Shown here one piece after another: positions 50,974-59,746 of a stretch of 64,000 bases of DNA (within the stretch, counting starts at the first letter, position 1; each line of letters starts with the position of its first letter). The stretch spans positions 682,001 to 746,000 of the forward strand of contig JBJKZD010000009.1 of assembly GCA_045560765.1 (NCBI GenBank), read 5' to 3'. This DNA comes from UBA9926 sp913064795 (GTDB lineage Bacteria; Pseudomonadota; Gammaproteobacteria; Pseudomonadales; Azotimanducaceae). The notes below the pieces were generated by a model that saw nothing but the letters and a program-made list of their open reading frames with translations, made no database searches and was not told the DNA's origin. The position numbers and the translations under genes were made by a program.

Positions 50974-51001
50974 CCAGCAACGACAGTCCACCAACGACAG
51001 G
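50974..51001 (+). repeat. 14-bp tandem duplication just upstream of waaA
   Basis: CCAGCAACGACAGT (50974-50987) and CCACCAACGACAGG (50988-51001) are adjacent, 12 of 14 positions equal. They end 7 bp before the waaA ATG; the second copy carries ACAGG, which may serve as ribosome-binding site. Confidence 0.6.
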
Positions 51002-51008
51002 CACTCAA

Positions 51009-52259
51009 ATGAATCGATTTATCTATAGCCTACTGATTGGTCTGTTGCTTCCATTTGCGGTCCTGCGGCTCGGATGGCGCAGTGTCAAAGAAAAGGCCTA
51101 TCGCCAACATATCTTGGAACGCTTCGGCGTACTGGATTCAAAAACCGCGAGCAGCGACATTTGGGTTCATGCTGTTTCGGCGGGGGAAAGTATTGCGATT
51201 GGTCCGTTAGTTGAACGGTTGCTGGAAGCAGGCCATCGTTTAACGGTTACAACAACAACGCCAGCGGGACGGGCTCAGCTTCGACGCGAGTTCTCAGGTC
51301 GAGTCACAATTTATTACGCACCCTTCGACACGAGCCGGGCGATTGCAAGGTTTTTAGGGCGAGTCCAGCCGCGGATGGCACTGCTGGTTGAAACAGAAAT
51401 TTGGCCGAATTGGCTGGCTGCGTTGAGTCGCCAGAATATTTTTACCGCTTTAATCAATGGCCGCCTCTCTACAAAGTCAAGCCAGGGTTATCAGAAACTG
51501 CAGCCTTTGATGCAAAAAACCCTCGCGCACTTTCATTGGATTGCAGTGCAATCAGAAGCCCATCGCGCTCGGTTTATTGAGCTTGGCGCTTCACCTGATC
51601 GGGTTTCAGTCACCGGGTCCATCAAAGCGGATCAGCCATTGCCCACGGATTTTGTCGCCGTAACTCGAACTATGCAGGGAGAGTTTAAAGATCACACCGT
51701 CTTGTTGGCGGCGAGTACCCATCCAGGGGAAGAGATCATGATGCTTCGTGCCTTTGAGGCGCTGCGACAGCGGCATGGGGGGCTACGCTTAGTGCTCGTG
51801 CCCCGGCATGTTCCGCGTGCTGAAGCAGTGTGTCAGTTGGTAAGGGAATTTAAAATGACGGTCGAGCGGCGATCACAGGCCTCTCAACCCAGCGATGCGG
51901 ATGTCCTCGTCGTTGATCAAATGGGGCAGCTGCTTTATTGGTATGGTGCCAGTGAAATCGCTTTTATCGGAGGTAGTCTTGTTGCCCATGGCGGCCATAA
52001 CTTTTTGGAGGCAGCGCTTTGTGAATCTGCCATTGTCACCGGTGATTCCCTGTTTAATTTCGAGTCTCAAGCTGAGCAGTTTAAGCAAGCAGAGGCAATC
52101 AAAGTGGTTCGGAGTGAATTGGAGTTAACAGAAGCTTTGGATGAGTTGTTATCAAACCCGTCATTACGCGCAGAATCAGTTTCCCGAGCACTGCAGACCC
52201 TCAACAGCCATCGAGGCGCCCTCGACCGGGTCTTTGACGAGCTAGCGACAAAGCTTTGA
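51009..52259 (+). CDS. waaA: 3-deoxy-D-manno-octulosonic acid (Kdo) transferase
   Basis: WaaA adds Kdo residues from CMP-Kdo to lipid A precursor. The 416-residue GT-B glycosyltransferase has an N-terminal hydrophobic anchor (FIYSLLIGLLLPFAVLRLGW), DIWVHAVSAGESIAIGPLV, TTTTPAGRAQL, LLVETEIWPNWLAALSRQ, NGRLSTKSSQGYQKL, AASTHPGEEIMMLRAF, LVLVPRHVPRAE and the C-terminal FIGGSLVAHGGHNFLEAALCE. All are diagnostic. Length is close to E. coli WaaA (425). It is divergent from the lipid A acyltransferase gene. A 310-bp gene-free stretch follows. Confidence 0.96.
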   Translation: MNRFIYSLLIGLLLPFAVLRLGWRSVKEKAYRQHILERFGVLDSKTASSDIWVHAVSAGESIAIGPLVERLLEAGHRLTVTTTTPAGRAQLRREFSGRVTIYYAPFDTSRAIARFLGRVQPRMALLVETEIWPNWLAALSRQNIFTALINGRLSTKSSQGYQKLQPLMQKTLAHFHWIAVQSEAHRARFIELGASPDRVSVTGSIKADQPLPTDFVAVTRTMQGEFKDHTVLLAASTHPGEEIMMLRAFEALRQRHGGLRLVLVPRHVPRAEAVCQLVREFKMTVERRSQASQPSDADVLVVDQMGQLLYWYGASEIAFIGGSLVAHGGHNFLEAALCESAIVTGDSLFNFESQAEQFKQAEAIKVVRSELELTEALDELLSNPSLRAESVSRALQTLNSHRGALDRVFDELATKL

Positions 52260-52569
52260 GCAAGCTTTATCCGGCGCGTTGGTTTCGGGTTAGGGCTCAC
52301 AAGGGCCTTCCGTCGACGACGCTCTGCGCCGCAAACAAGACCGGCGCTTCTTGAAGTGCAGCGAAGGCCCGAGGTGGGAATTTCGCGGTTGGGAATATCT
52401 TTAATGGGCGCGGGCTCAACGGTGCGATCACTGCTCTTGAATTTTGATGGTCGGTGTTTGCGTCTAATGTCTTGAGCCGAATTTCTTGAACTGAATGTCT
52501 TGAGCCAAGTGTTCAAAACCCTGAAGGTACAAAAAAATGATAGGCTATCGGGGTCTATTTGAGAGTGTT
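52260..52569. other. 310-bp gap after waaA with a structured element and a 14-bp repeat
   Basis: No gene is recognised; a reverse-strand open frame that covers it is Arg/Ser-rich and runs back into waaA, so I treat it as a shadow. On the left, GGGCCTTC (52303-52310) and GAAGGCCC (52363-52370) form a perfect 8-bp inverted repeat, enclosing a second perfect stem GCGCCG/CGGCGC (52326-52331 and 52342-52347) with a 10-base loop. To the right lies the 14-bp repeat at 52466-52507. The left element could be a small structured RNA or a Rho-type attenuation hairpin; no T run follows. Confidence 0.45.
52466..52507 (+). repeat. Three tandem 14-bp repeats
   Basis: AATGTCTTGAGCCG (52466-52479), AATTTCTTGAACTG (52480-52493) and AATGTCTTGAGCCA (52494-52507). 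Units 1 and 3 differ in one base; unit 2 has four or so changes. They lie 62-104 bp upstream of yqiB. Confidence 0.7.
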
Positions 52570-53043
52570 ATGAACAAACGATCCAAACAAAATCGTCGTC
52601 GTTATGTACCCGACCTGTCTCAGGATCTGGCCAGTTGTGATGCGAATTACATCCGGATGTTGAAACTTTTTCCGTCTTACGTCGAAGATGATGAGCGCAG
52701 GTTTGCACTCGAAGTGGGCGGGCTGCCAACCCAAGTTGACCTTGAAGTGATCGAGCGTTGCACGTATACGACCTTCATTAACTTAACGGTTTCAGGTGGA
52801 TTGGGTAATTTGGATTGGCTTGATTGGCCGAAACTCTCCATCTGTCTTTATCATGATTTATCGACCGCGGAAGTGCTGACGGTAGGTGCACACGAGAAAT
52901 TAAAACAGCGTTATGAGTTGCCCAATGCGGCACTTCATCACCCAGATGAGAAGTCTCAAGTCAATCGTGCCCTTGGCGAGTTGCTAGCGTCTTGTATCGA
53001 GCATGGTCGTATGCTCGAGCCTGTGCTTGTCCTGGATGATTGA
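52570..53043 (+). CDS. yqiB: DUF1249 family protein YqiB
   Basis: This 157-residue protein of the DUF1249 family has no known function. The family pattern is evident: RRYVPDLSQDLASCDANYIRMLKLFP near the N-terminus, ERCTYTTFINLTVSGG, the LSICLYHDLSTAEVLT block and the C-terminal RYELPNAALHHPDEKSQVNRALGELLASCIEHG. The start at 52570 (MNKRSKQNRRR) is favoured over 52537, which adds eleven unsupported residues. In E. coli yqiB lies in the nudF-yqiB-cpdA-yqiA-parE cluster; here it is directly upstream of parE with cpdA and yqiA missing. Confidence 0.9.
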   Translation: MNKRSKQNRRRYVPDLSQDLASCDANYIRMLKLFPSYVEDDERRFALEVGGLPTQVDLEVIERCTYTTFINLTVSGGLGNLDWLDWPKLSICLYHDLSTAEVLTVGAHEKLKQRYELPNAALHHPDEKSQVNRALGELLASCIEHGRMLEPVLVLDD

Positions 53044-53071
53044 TACTATCCTGCAGGTTTCCCGTTATAAT
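53040..53071 (+). promoter_or_regulatory. Possible parE promoter
   Basis: A consensus TATAAT is at 53066-53071. TTGATA at 53040-53045 is the nearest -35-like element, but the 20-bp spacing is too long for a strong promoter. It overlaps the stop codon of yqiB and would leave a leader of about 110 nt. Confidence 0.35.
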
Positions 53072-53190
53072 TTGTATTCAAAATAAGGACCGCTTTTTAG
53101 GCCAGCTGATCGACAATTTTGTGTTGGTCCTGCGGCTTGGCGATGAGTCCGGTAAGGCGCAGTGCGCATTCATTCTAGGAATAGTCATCG

Positions 53191-55089
53191 ATGGCAAATA
53201 GTTATCAATCTGATTCAATTGAGGTTTTAGAAGGCCTTGACCCGGTAAAAAAACGTCCGGGGATGTATACCGAGACGTCTCGCCCCAACCACTTAGCGCA
53301 AGAGGTCATCGATAACTGTGTGGATGAGGCATTAGAGGGTCATGCCAGCGAAATTGTGGTGACGCTCCGTAAAGACGATGCAATGGCGGTCGCTGACAAT
53401 GGACGGGGTATGCCGGTGGATATTCATCCAAAAGAAAAAACCTCGGGTGTGGAGTTAATTCTGACCCGTCTGCATTCCGGAGCCAAATTCAATAACGACC
53501 AATATCGATTCTCTGGTGGCTTACATGGCGTCGGCGTTTCCGTTGTGAATGCGCTATCCGAGCGTTTTGAGGTACTGGTTAAACGAGATGGCCATCTCCA
53601 TCACATGGCCTTTGAAGATGGTGTGATGACTTCGCCGCTCAAGGTCCGGGATACCGTCAGTAAACGCAACACAGGAACAACCATAGAATTTAAGCCCAAT
53701 CCGAAATATTTTGACTCAGGGAAGTTTTCGATTTCTAGGTTGAAGCACTTGCTCAGAGCTAAGGCAGTTCTGTGCCCAGGCCTTTCGGTGATCTTTGTTA
53801 ATGAGCAAGAGACGGGAGAAGCTCGGACAACCCAGTGGCGATATGAGTCTGGCCTTGAGGATTATTTGTCCTCGGAGCTTGAAGGCTTTGAATTGTTACC
53901 AAAATCGCCCTTCACAGGTTCCCAGGCGGCCCAGAGTGAGGCGGTGGACTGGGCGGTGCAGTGGCTGCCAGAGGGCGGTCAACCCCTGACCGAAAGTTAC
54001 GTCAACCTGATCCCGACGGGCCTCGGCGGTACTCATGTTAATGGCCTGAGAACTGGACTCCTTGAGGCCTTGCGAGAGTTTTGCGAATTTCGTAATTTGC
54101 TGCCCCGGGGTCTGAAAATCTCGGGTGAGGATATTTGGGAGCGCTGCGCCTACGTGTTATCAGCGAAGATGCTAGACCCGCAATTCTCTGGTCAAACCAA
54201 AGATCGCCTTAATAGCCGTGAAATTGCCGGCTATATTGCCTCAGCCGTCAAGGACAGCTTTAGCTTGTGGCTCAATCAACACACCGAAGAAGGCCAGCTC
54301 CTCGCAGATATGGCGATTCATAATGCTCAGGCGCGTCTGCGTGCAGGTAAAAAGATTGTCCGAAAAAAAATCACAACAGGGCCTGCACTACCCGGAAAAT
54401 TAACGGATTGCTCTTGTCAGGACGCGATGATGGGAGAGTTATTTTTGGTTGAAGGGGATTCAGCAGGAGGGTCCGCGAAACAAGCTCGAGATCGCGAAAC
54501 CCAAGCCATCATGCCCCTAAAGGGTAAAATTTTAAACACGTGGGAGGTTGACTCCGTCGACATTTTGGCTTCCCAGGAGGTCCACGATATTTCCGTGGCG
54601 TTGGGTATGGACCCTGGCTCTGATGATTTGTCCGGATTGCGATATGGCAAAGTGTGTATTCTCGCGGATGCCGATTCCGATGGCTTGCACATCTCTAGCC
54701 TTTTGATTGCACTGTTTGTTAGACATTTCCCAGCACTGGTGCGAGAGGGGCACGTTTTTGTGGCGATGCCGCCGCTTTATCGCGTCGATGTCGGCAAAGA
54801 CGTGTTTTACGCGCTGGATGAATCCGAGCGCGCTGCGATTCTTAATCGTATTGAGACTCAAAAGCTTAAAGGTAAGGTCTCTGTCCAACGGTTTAAGGGG
54901 CTGGGTGAAATGAACGCCTTACAACTGCGAGAAACCGCAATGTCAGCGGACACTCGGCGACTGGTGCGGTTGACCATTGATGAGCCGACGAAGGTCAATA
55001 ATTTATTAGATATGCTGCTTGCGAAAAAACGCGCCGGGGATCGCAAGATCTGGCTCGAACGCAAGGGCGATCTTGCCGAATTGATTTAG
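53191..55089 (+). CDS. parE: DNA topoisomerase IV subunit B
   Basis: ParE is the ATPase subunit of topoisomerase IV, which unlinks daughter chromosomes. The 632-residue protein has the GHKL ATPase motifs VLEGLDPVKKRPGMYTETSRPNHLAQEVIDNCVDEALEG, VADNGRGMPVDIHP, LHSGAKFNNDQYRFSGGLHGVGVSVVNALSE, and the TOPRIM region ELFLVEGDSAGGSAKQARDRETQAIMPLKGKILN with ILADADSDGLHI. Length is as in E. coli (630). The RPNH in place of the GyrB motif, and position next to parC, identify it as ParE. It precedes parC by 15 bp. Confidence 0.96.
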   Translation: MANSYQSDSIEVLEGLDPVKKRPGMYTETSRPNHLAQEVIDNCVDEALEGHASEIVVTLRKDDAMAVADNGRGMPVDIHPKEKTSGVELILTRLHSGAKFNNDQYRFSGGLHGVGVSVVNALSERFEVLVKRDGHLHHMAFEDGVMTSPLKVRDTVSKRNTGTTIEFKPNPKYFDSGKFSISRLKHLLRAKAVLCPGLSVIFVNEQETGEARTTQWRYESGLEDYLSSELEGFELLPKSPFTGSQAAQSEAVDWAVQWLPEGGQPLTESYVNLIPTGLGGTHVNGLRTGLLEALREFCEFRNLLPRGLKISGEDIWERCAYVLSAKMLDPQFSGQTKDRLNSREIAGYIASAVKDSFSLWLNQHTEEGQLLADMAIHNAQARLRAGKKIVRKKITTGPALPGKLTDCSCQDAMMGELFLVEGDSAGGSAKQARDRETQAIMPLKGKILNTWEVDSVDILASQEVHDISVALGMDPGSDDLSGLRYGKVCILADADSDGLHISSLLIALFVRHFPALVREGHVFVAMPPLYRVDVGKDVFYALDESERAAILNRIETQKLKGKVSVQRFKGLGEMNALQLRETAMSADTRRLVRLTIDEPTKVNNLLDMLLAKKRAGDRKIWLERKGDLAELI

Positions 55090-55104
55090 ATTCAAGGAAT
55101 CACG

Positions 55105-57351
55105 ATGACTGAACATATCGATGTGAGCAACATTGAGAACCTGTCGCTCGCAGAATTTACTGAAAACGCCTACCTCAACTACGCGATGTACGTGATCAAC
55201 GATCGGGCGCTGCCCCACATCGGAGATGGCTTCAAGCCTGTTCAGCGCCGAATAGTGTATGCGATGTCCGAACTAAGATTGAACGCAGACGCCAAATATA
55301 TGAAGTCGGCTCGAACCATCGGTGATGTGATCGGTAAATATCACCCCCATGGAGACGCCGCCAGTTATGAAGCCATGGTGCTCATGGCGCAATCATTCAC
55401 CTACCGTTATCCACTTGTTGACGGGCAGGGGAATTGGGGTTCACCGGATGACCCAAAATCTTATGCCGCGATGCGCTATACGGAATCCAAGCTCACCGGT
55501 TACTCCAAAGTGTTGTTGTCTGAGCTAGGACAGGGCACGGCAGAATGGATTGCAAACTTTGACGGCACGATGGAAGAGCCCCTGGTACTGCCAGCCCGAT
55601 TGCCCAATTTATTGCTCAACGGCGGCACTGGGATTGCTGTGGGCATGGCAACCGACATTTTACCCCACAACCTCAATGAGATCGTCAGCGCGTGCGTTCA
55701 CCTTCTGGACTCACCAAAAGCGTCGGTCCTCGACCTGATGACCCACGTAAAGGGGCCTGATTTCCCAACGGGCGCAGAGATTATTTCCTCCCCTGAAGAG
55801 ATCCAGCAAAACTATGAAACAGGTCGAGGCAGCGTACGCGCCCGAGCCGTCTATAGCATTGAGGCCGGTGAGATAGTGCTTGAGGCGCTGCCTTATCAGG
55901 TTTCGGGCACGAAAATTCTAGAGCAGATTGCCGCACAGATGCAGGCAAAGAAGCTGCCAATGGTGGTGGACTTGAGAGATGAGTCGGATCATGAAAATCC
56001 AACTCGGATTGTCATCGTTCCCCGAAGCAACCGGGTTGATATAGAGGCTTTGATGGGTCACCTCTTTGCGAGTACTGATTTAGAGCGAACGTATCGAATC
56101 AATCAAAATGTGATTCAGTTGAGCGGCCGCCCGGGGGTTTGCTCGCTGCGAGAACTGCTGAAGCAGTGGCTGGAGTTTCGTCAGGCCACAGTACTCAAGC
56201 GGCTTCAATTTCGACTCGAGAAGATTCTAGATCGTCTTCATATTCTCGAAGGCCTCTTGGTCGCATTTTTAAACATTGACGAAGTGATTCACATCATCCG
56301 AACCGAGGATCAGCCCAAGCTAAAGCTGATTGAGCGCTTTGAGCTGACGGAAAGACAGGCCGAGGCGATTTTGGATTTGAGGTTAAGACAACTCGCGAAG
56401 CTTGAGGAACAGAAAATTAGGGCAGAGCAGGATGAGCTTGGCGCTGAGCGTGCGTCTCTTCAACAGATAATCGATTCGAAGGCGCGCCTTAAAACCCTGA
56501 TCAAGAAAGAGTTGCTCGCGGATGCTGAGACTTATGGTAATCCCCGGCGTTCGGCCATCGTGAAGCGGGCCGAGTCCAAAGCCTTTTCGGAACGAGATTT
56601 AATGACCAATGATCCGATTACGGTGGTGTTGTCAGAAAACGGCTGGGTTCGCGCTGCCAAGGGACATGAAGTCAACGGTTCAGAGCTGAGTTATCGATCC
56701 GGGGATCGCTTCTTGGCTTCCGCGGCGGGTAAAACCAATCAAACGGCGGTGTTCTTTGATAATAGGGGCCGTACCTACGCGTTGGCTGCCCACCTGTTGC
56801 CGTCTGCACGAGGGCAGGGCGAGCCGCTTTCGGGAAAGATTAATCCGCCACCAGGCGCCCTGTTTACCGGTTTAGTCCTCGATGAGCCTGAGCAAAAATA
56901 TTTGATCGCCAGTGACGCGGGCTATGGTTTTGTCGGTAAGGTCGAGGACATGATCAGTAAGAACAAAGCGGGTAAAGCGTACTTGAGTGTTCCCACAGGC
57001 GCCCAATCGTTACCGCCGTGCCGGATCAGTCCAGAAGCAGAACAATTGATTGCGGCCTTTACTAGCGAGGGCCGGCTCCTCATTTTTTCCTTGAAGGATT
57101 TGCCAGAACTGGCACGGGGTAAGGGCAATAAGATCATCAATATCCCCAGTGCTGCGGTCAAAAGCCGTAGCGAAGTAATGGCGCACTTGGTGGTTTTTCA
57201 AGAATCAGAGACGATTACGGTCCACTCGGGTAAGCGTTATATCAACCTCACCCTTAAAGAGTTAACCCATTATCGAGGCGAACGAGCGCGTCGAGGCCTC
57301 AAGTTACCCAGGGGGTTTCAAAAAGTTGATCGAGTCGTTTTGAATCCATGA
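55105..57351 (+). CDS. parC: DNA topoisomerase IV subunit A
   Basis: ParC is the DNA-breaking subunit of topoisomerase IV. The 748-residue protein has LSLAEFTENAYLNYAMYVINDRALPHIGDGFKPVQRRIVYAMSEL, the quinolone-determining region with HPHGDAASYEAMVLMAQ, the catalytic Tyr in YAAMRYTESKLTGYS and MEEPLVLPARLPNLLLNGGTGIAVGMATDI. The C-terminal beta-pinwheel is shorter than in GyrA and lacks the GyrA box. At the position of E. coli Ser80 it has Ala85, while the Glu84 counterpart (E89) is kept. It ends 9 bp from the convergent YtjB-like gene. Confidence 0.96.
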   Translation: MTEHIDVSNIENLSLAEFTENAYLNYAMYVINDRALPHIGDGFKPVQRRIVYAMSELRLNADAKYMKSARTIGDVIGKYHPHGDAASYEAMVLMAQSFTYRYPLVDGQGNWGSPDDPKSYAAMRYTESKLTGYSKVLLSELGQGTAEWIANFDGTMEEPLVLPARLPNLLLNGGTGIAVGMATDILPHNLNEIVSACVHLLDSPKASVLDLMTHVKGPDFPTGAEIISSPEEIQQNYETGRGSVRARAVYSIEAGEIVLEALPYQVSGTKILEQIAAQMQAKKLPMVVDLRDESDHENPTRIVIVPRSNRVDIEALMGHLFASTDLERTYRINQNVIQLSGRPGVCSLRELLKQWLEFRQATVLKRLQFRLEKILDRLHILEGLLVAFLNIDEVIHIIRTEDQPKLKLIERFELTERQAEAILDLRLRQLAKLEEQKIRAEQDELGAERASLQQIIDSKARLKTLIKKELLADAETYGNPRRSAIVKRAESKAFSERDLMTNDPITVVLSENGWVRAAKGHEVNGSELSYRSGDRFLASAAGKTNQTAVFFDNRGRTYALAAHLLPSARGQGEPLSGKINPPPGALFTGLVLDEPEQKYLIASDAGYGFVGKVEDMISKNKAGKAYLSVPTGAQSLPPCRISPEAEQLIAAFTSEGRLLIFSLKDLPELARGKGNKIINIPSAAVKSRSEVMAHLVVFQESETITVHSGKRYINLTLKELTHYRGERARRGLKLPRGFQKVDRVVLNP

Positions 57352-57360
57352 TGCTGACGC

Positions 57361-58347
57361 TTAGATCTGCAATGGCTTAAGCACAGATAAGCTGAGGTCA
57401 GAGGCTAGGGGGGAAGAAAACGGTTCGACAACCCACTGGTCATGCAACGCGGTGGCCAGCAGTGCGCGAGTAGTGTCGTCGATGACCAGGTCGCCGGTGC
57501 TGAGCGTCGCAAGAAATTTGGTGCGCTTAGCAACGTCGCTGTCCGAAGCCCCTTGATCGATACCAAGCGCAAAGCGGGTGTCCAACAGCTCGATATCGTC
57601 CAGCCGCTTTTTGGCCGCTTCAAAAAAAAGAAGACCTGGGCCGATTGGGTCGGCAGCTGAAAAGCTTGCTTCATAGTCTCCAGATACAACCGTCAACAGT
57701 TGACCCCCATGTTGATCTGTGAGGGCCCTGAGGTCTGCAAGCGGCGCTAGCCTCGGAGGCGAAAGCTTGATCGCGAAAAAGACCTTTAGAGCACTTTGAC
57801 GATCACCGAAAGGCTCTGATTCTCGGATTTTTACCCGAGCAGCTCGCGGAGGATCAAGCCCGATCCAAATCCTAACAAAATCGCCGAACTGCGCCAAAAA
57901 GAGCGCGATTGCCGACGCAAGCAGCACAATGAACAGGGCCATTAAAACCCCTGTTTCAAAAACGAGGGCATCAATCGCTTCACCACTCGTCTTGAGACTC
58001 AATGTTCCTCGGGTTTGACCCTCAAACCGCAGCGCGCGCTTGAAGGTCTGCCCTGTTTTGGGTGGCGAGCCGTTGGCTAGAATGATTTGACCCGTAGCAT
58101 TGACAACCTCTGCGCGGGACTGCTCGATTGACCGAGAGAGGTCTTCAAGAACAGCCGATAGTGCAACCCAGTCGCTTTGAGCAAAATACGTGGCTGCATC
58201 GCCTGTGCTGCTCTGCAGAAGCGTTTGGGCGAGCTGGGCCTCGGCGGTTAAAAGCTGTTGCTTGAGATTGGATAGGGTCAAGGTTGTGAGCAGAACACTG
58301 GCCATCAAAAAGGGAATGAGCAAAAGTGAGATAAGGCGGTACGGCAT
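57361..58347 (-). CDS. YtjB/AhpA-like membrane protein with degenerate cyclase-like C-terminus
   Basis: The 328-residue protein is divergent from serB, the position of smp/ytjB in E. coli and of ahpA-type genes in other gammaproteobacteria. It has two transmembrane segments (about residues 5-26 and 130-153) enclosing a periplasmic domain of about 100 residues, as in that family. Unlike the 214-residue E. coli protein it carries about 150 further cytoplasmic residues with the order of elements of a class III cyclase fold (DLRALTDQHGGQLLTVVSGDYEASF, RFALGIDQG, FLATLSTGDLVIDDTTRALL) but without the first metal Asp. Enzyme activity is unlikely; the function is unknown. Confidence 0.7.
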   Translation of the reverse strand: MPYRLISLLLIPFLMASVLLTTLTLSNLKQQLLTAEAQLAQTLLQSSTGDAATYFAQSDWVALSAVLEDLSRSIEQSRAEVVNATGQIILANGSPPKTGQTFKRALRFEGQTRGTLSLKTSGEAIDALVFETGVLMALFIVLLASAIALFLAQFGDFVRIWIGLDPPRAARVKIRESEPFGDRQSALKVFFAIKLSPPRLAPLADLRALTDQHGGQLLTVVSGDYEASFSAADPIGPGLLFFEAAKKRLDDIELLDTRFALGIDQGASDSDVAKRTKFLATLSTGDLVIDDTTRALLATALHDQWVVEPFSSPLASDLSLSVLKPLQI

Positions 58348-58454
58348 GGAATAGGTAAAGGAGGAATCTAGGGCAAGTATATCCCATTCGAGTGCTTTGC
58401 TGTCTCGAGGCTATAAATTGGTGGATAATAGGCGGCTCGAGGGAATTTTTCTGC

Positions 58455-59672
58455 ATGCAAACGATCAAGTTAATCAATGTAACAGGCCGTGACCGACCTG
58501 GCCTGACCGCAAAAATGACCAGCCTCTTGTCTGCAGGCGATATGGAAGTGCTGGACATGGGGCAGGCGATTATTCATGACTTTCTGACCTTGGGTGTGTT
58601 GGTTCGTTTTGATGCCTCAAGGCTCAGCGTGATCGATTCGGTGCGGGATCTGTTTCTTCAAGAAGGTCTCAACGTTGAGATCGCTGAGGTCTCGGATGCA
58701 GCCTATCAGAATTGGGTGGACCGGCAGGGGCAAGACCGAACTATTTTGACCATTCTTGGAAGAAGAATCTCCGCTCAGCAGCTTTCACAGCTAGCTAAGA
58801 CGGTCTCTGAGACCGGCCTGAATATCGATCATATTACCCGGCTTTCAGGACGGGTTGCCCTTAATGCGGGTGATGCACCAGGACGGGCTTGCATTGAATG
58901 GTCTTTGCGTGGGGCAGCGACCGAGTCGTTTCGGCGTGAAATTATGACCGTTGCGGCGGAAATGGGGTTAGATGTAGCGGTTCAAGAAGATGGCTTGTTT
59001 CGGCGTCACCGGCGACTCATTGCCTTTGATATGGATTCGACGCTGATCGAAACCGAGGTGATCGATGAGCTCGCTGAATGCGCGGGTGTGGGAGCAGAAG
59101 TGGCCGAGATTACGCGACTCGCAATGTCTGGTGCCATTGACTTTAAGGAAAGCCTCAATGCTCGGGTTGCGCTCCTCAAAGGATTACCCGAGTCAACGTT
59201 AAGCGATGTTGCCGCGAGACTGCCGCTGACCGAGGGCGTCGAAAAGTTGTTCCAGACCCTGGCCCAGCTGGGTTATAAAACCGCAATCCTGTCTGGAGGA
59301 TTTGATTATTTTGGTGCTCGACTTCAAGCGCAACTGGGTGTCGATTACGTCTTCGCGAATCATCTTGAAATTAAAAATGGCAGGCTCACCGGTCGCGTTG
59401 AGCCGCCCGTAGTGGATGCAAGTGCTAAAGCACGCATTCTCCAAGAGCTTGCCGATCAAGAAGGGATTTCCATGGCGCAAACCATTGCGGTAGGAGATGG
59501 CGCAAATGATTTGGAGATGCTGGGTGTTGCCGGTTTGGGTATCGCCTATCATGCAAAAGATTTGGTGCGGGAACGGTCCAGTCATGCAATTTCAACCATG
59601 GGCCTCGACAGTATTTTGTTTTTGCTGGGGATACGGGATCGAGAACGGCTTGGTGAGGGTTCAAGGGTTTAG
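58455..59672 (+). CDS. serB: Phosphoserine phosphatase
   Basis: SerB dephosphorylates phosphoserine, the last step of serine synthesis. The 405-residue protein has two ACT-like domains at the N-terminus (IKLINVTGRDRPGLTAKMTSLL; TILTILGRRISAQQLSQL) and a HAD catalytic domain with the nucleophile motif FDMDSTLIETEVIDELAE, SGAIDFKESLNARVALLKGLPE, the motif II region AILSGGFDYFG and motif III AVGDGANDLEML. The ATG at 58455 matches the Pseudomonas-type start; the 21-residue upstream extension is unlikely. It is divergent from the YtjB-like gene, as in E. coli. Confidence 0.95.
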   Translation: MQTIKLINVTGRDRPGLTAKMTSLLSAGDMEVLDMGQAIIHDFLTLGVLVRFDASRLSVIDSVRDLFLQEGLNVEIAEVSDAAYQNWVDRQGQDRTILTILGRRISAQQLSQLAKTVSETGLNIDHITRLSGRVALNAGDAPGRACIEWSLRGAATESFRREIMTVAAEMGLDVAVQEDGLFRRHRRLIAFDMDSTLIETEVIDELAECAGVGAEVAEITRLAMSGAIDFKESLNARVALLKGLPESTLSDVAARLPLTEGVEKLFQTLAQLGYKTAILSGGFDYFGARLQAQLGVDYVFANHLEIKNGRLTGRVEPPVVDASAKARILQELADQEGISMAQTIAVGDGANDLEMLGVAGLGIAYHAKDLVRERSSHAISTMGLDSILFLLGIRDRERLGEGSRV

Positions 59673-59746
59673 TTCACCAAAAACCGTTGAATCTTTGTAT
59701 GATAGGCAGTCGTCACTCGGCGTAAAGCGCGCGTAAAAGGATTAAA

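Noticed and set aside
52067..52516. Reverse-strand 149-codon ORF covering the end of waaA and the gap after it
   Set aside because: Composition is Arg/Ser-rich, it runs deep into waaA on the opposite strand, and no domain is recognisable.
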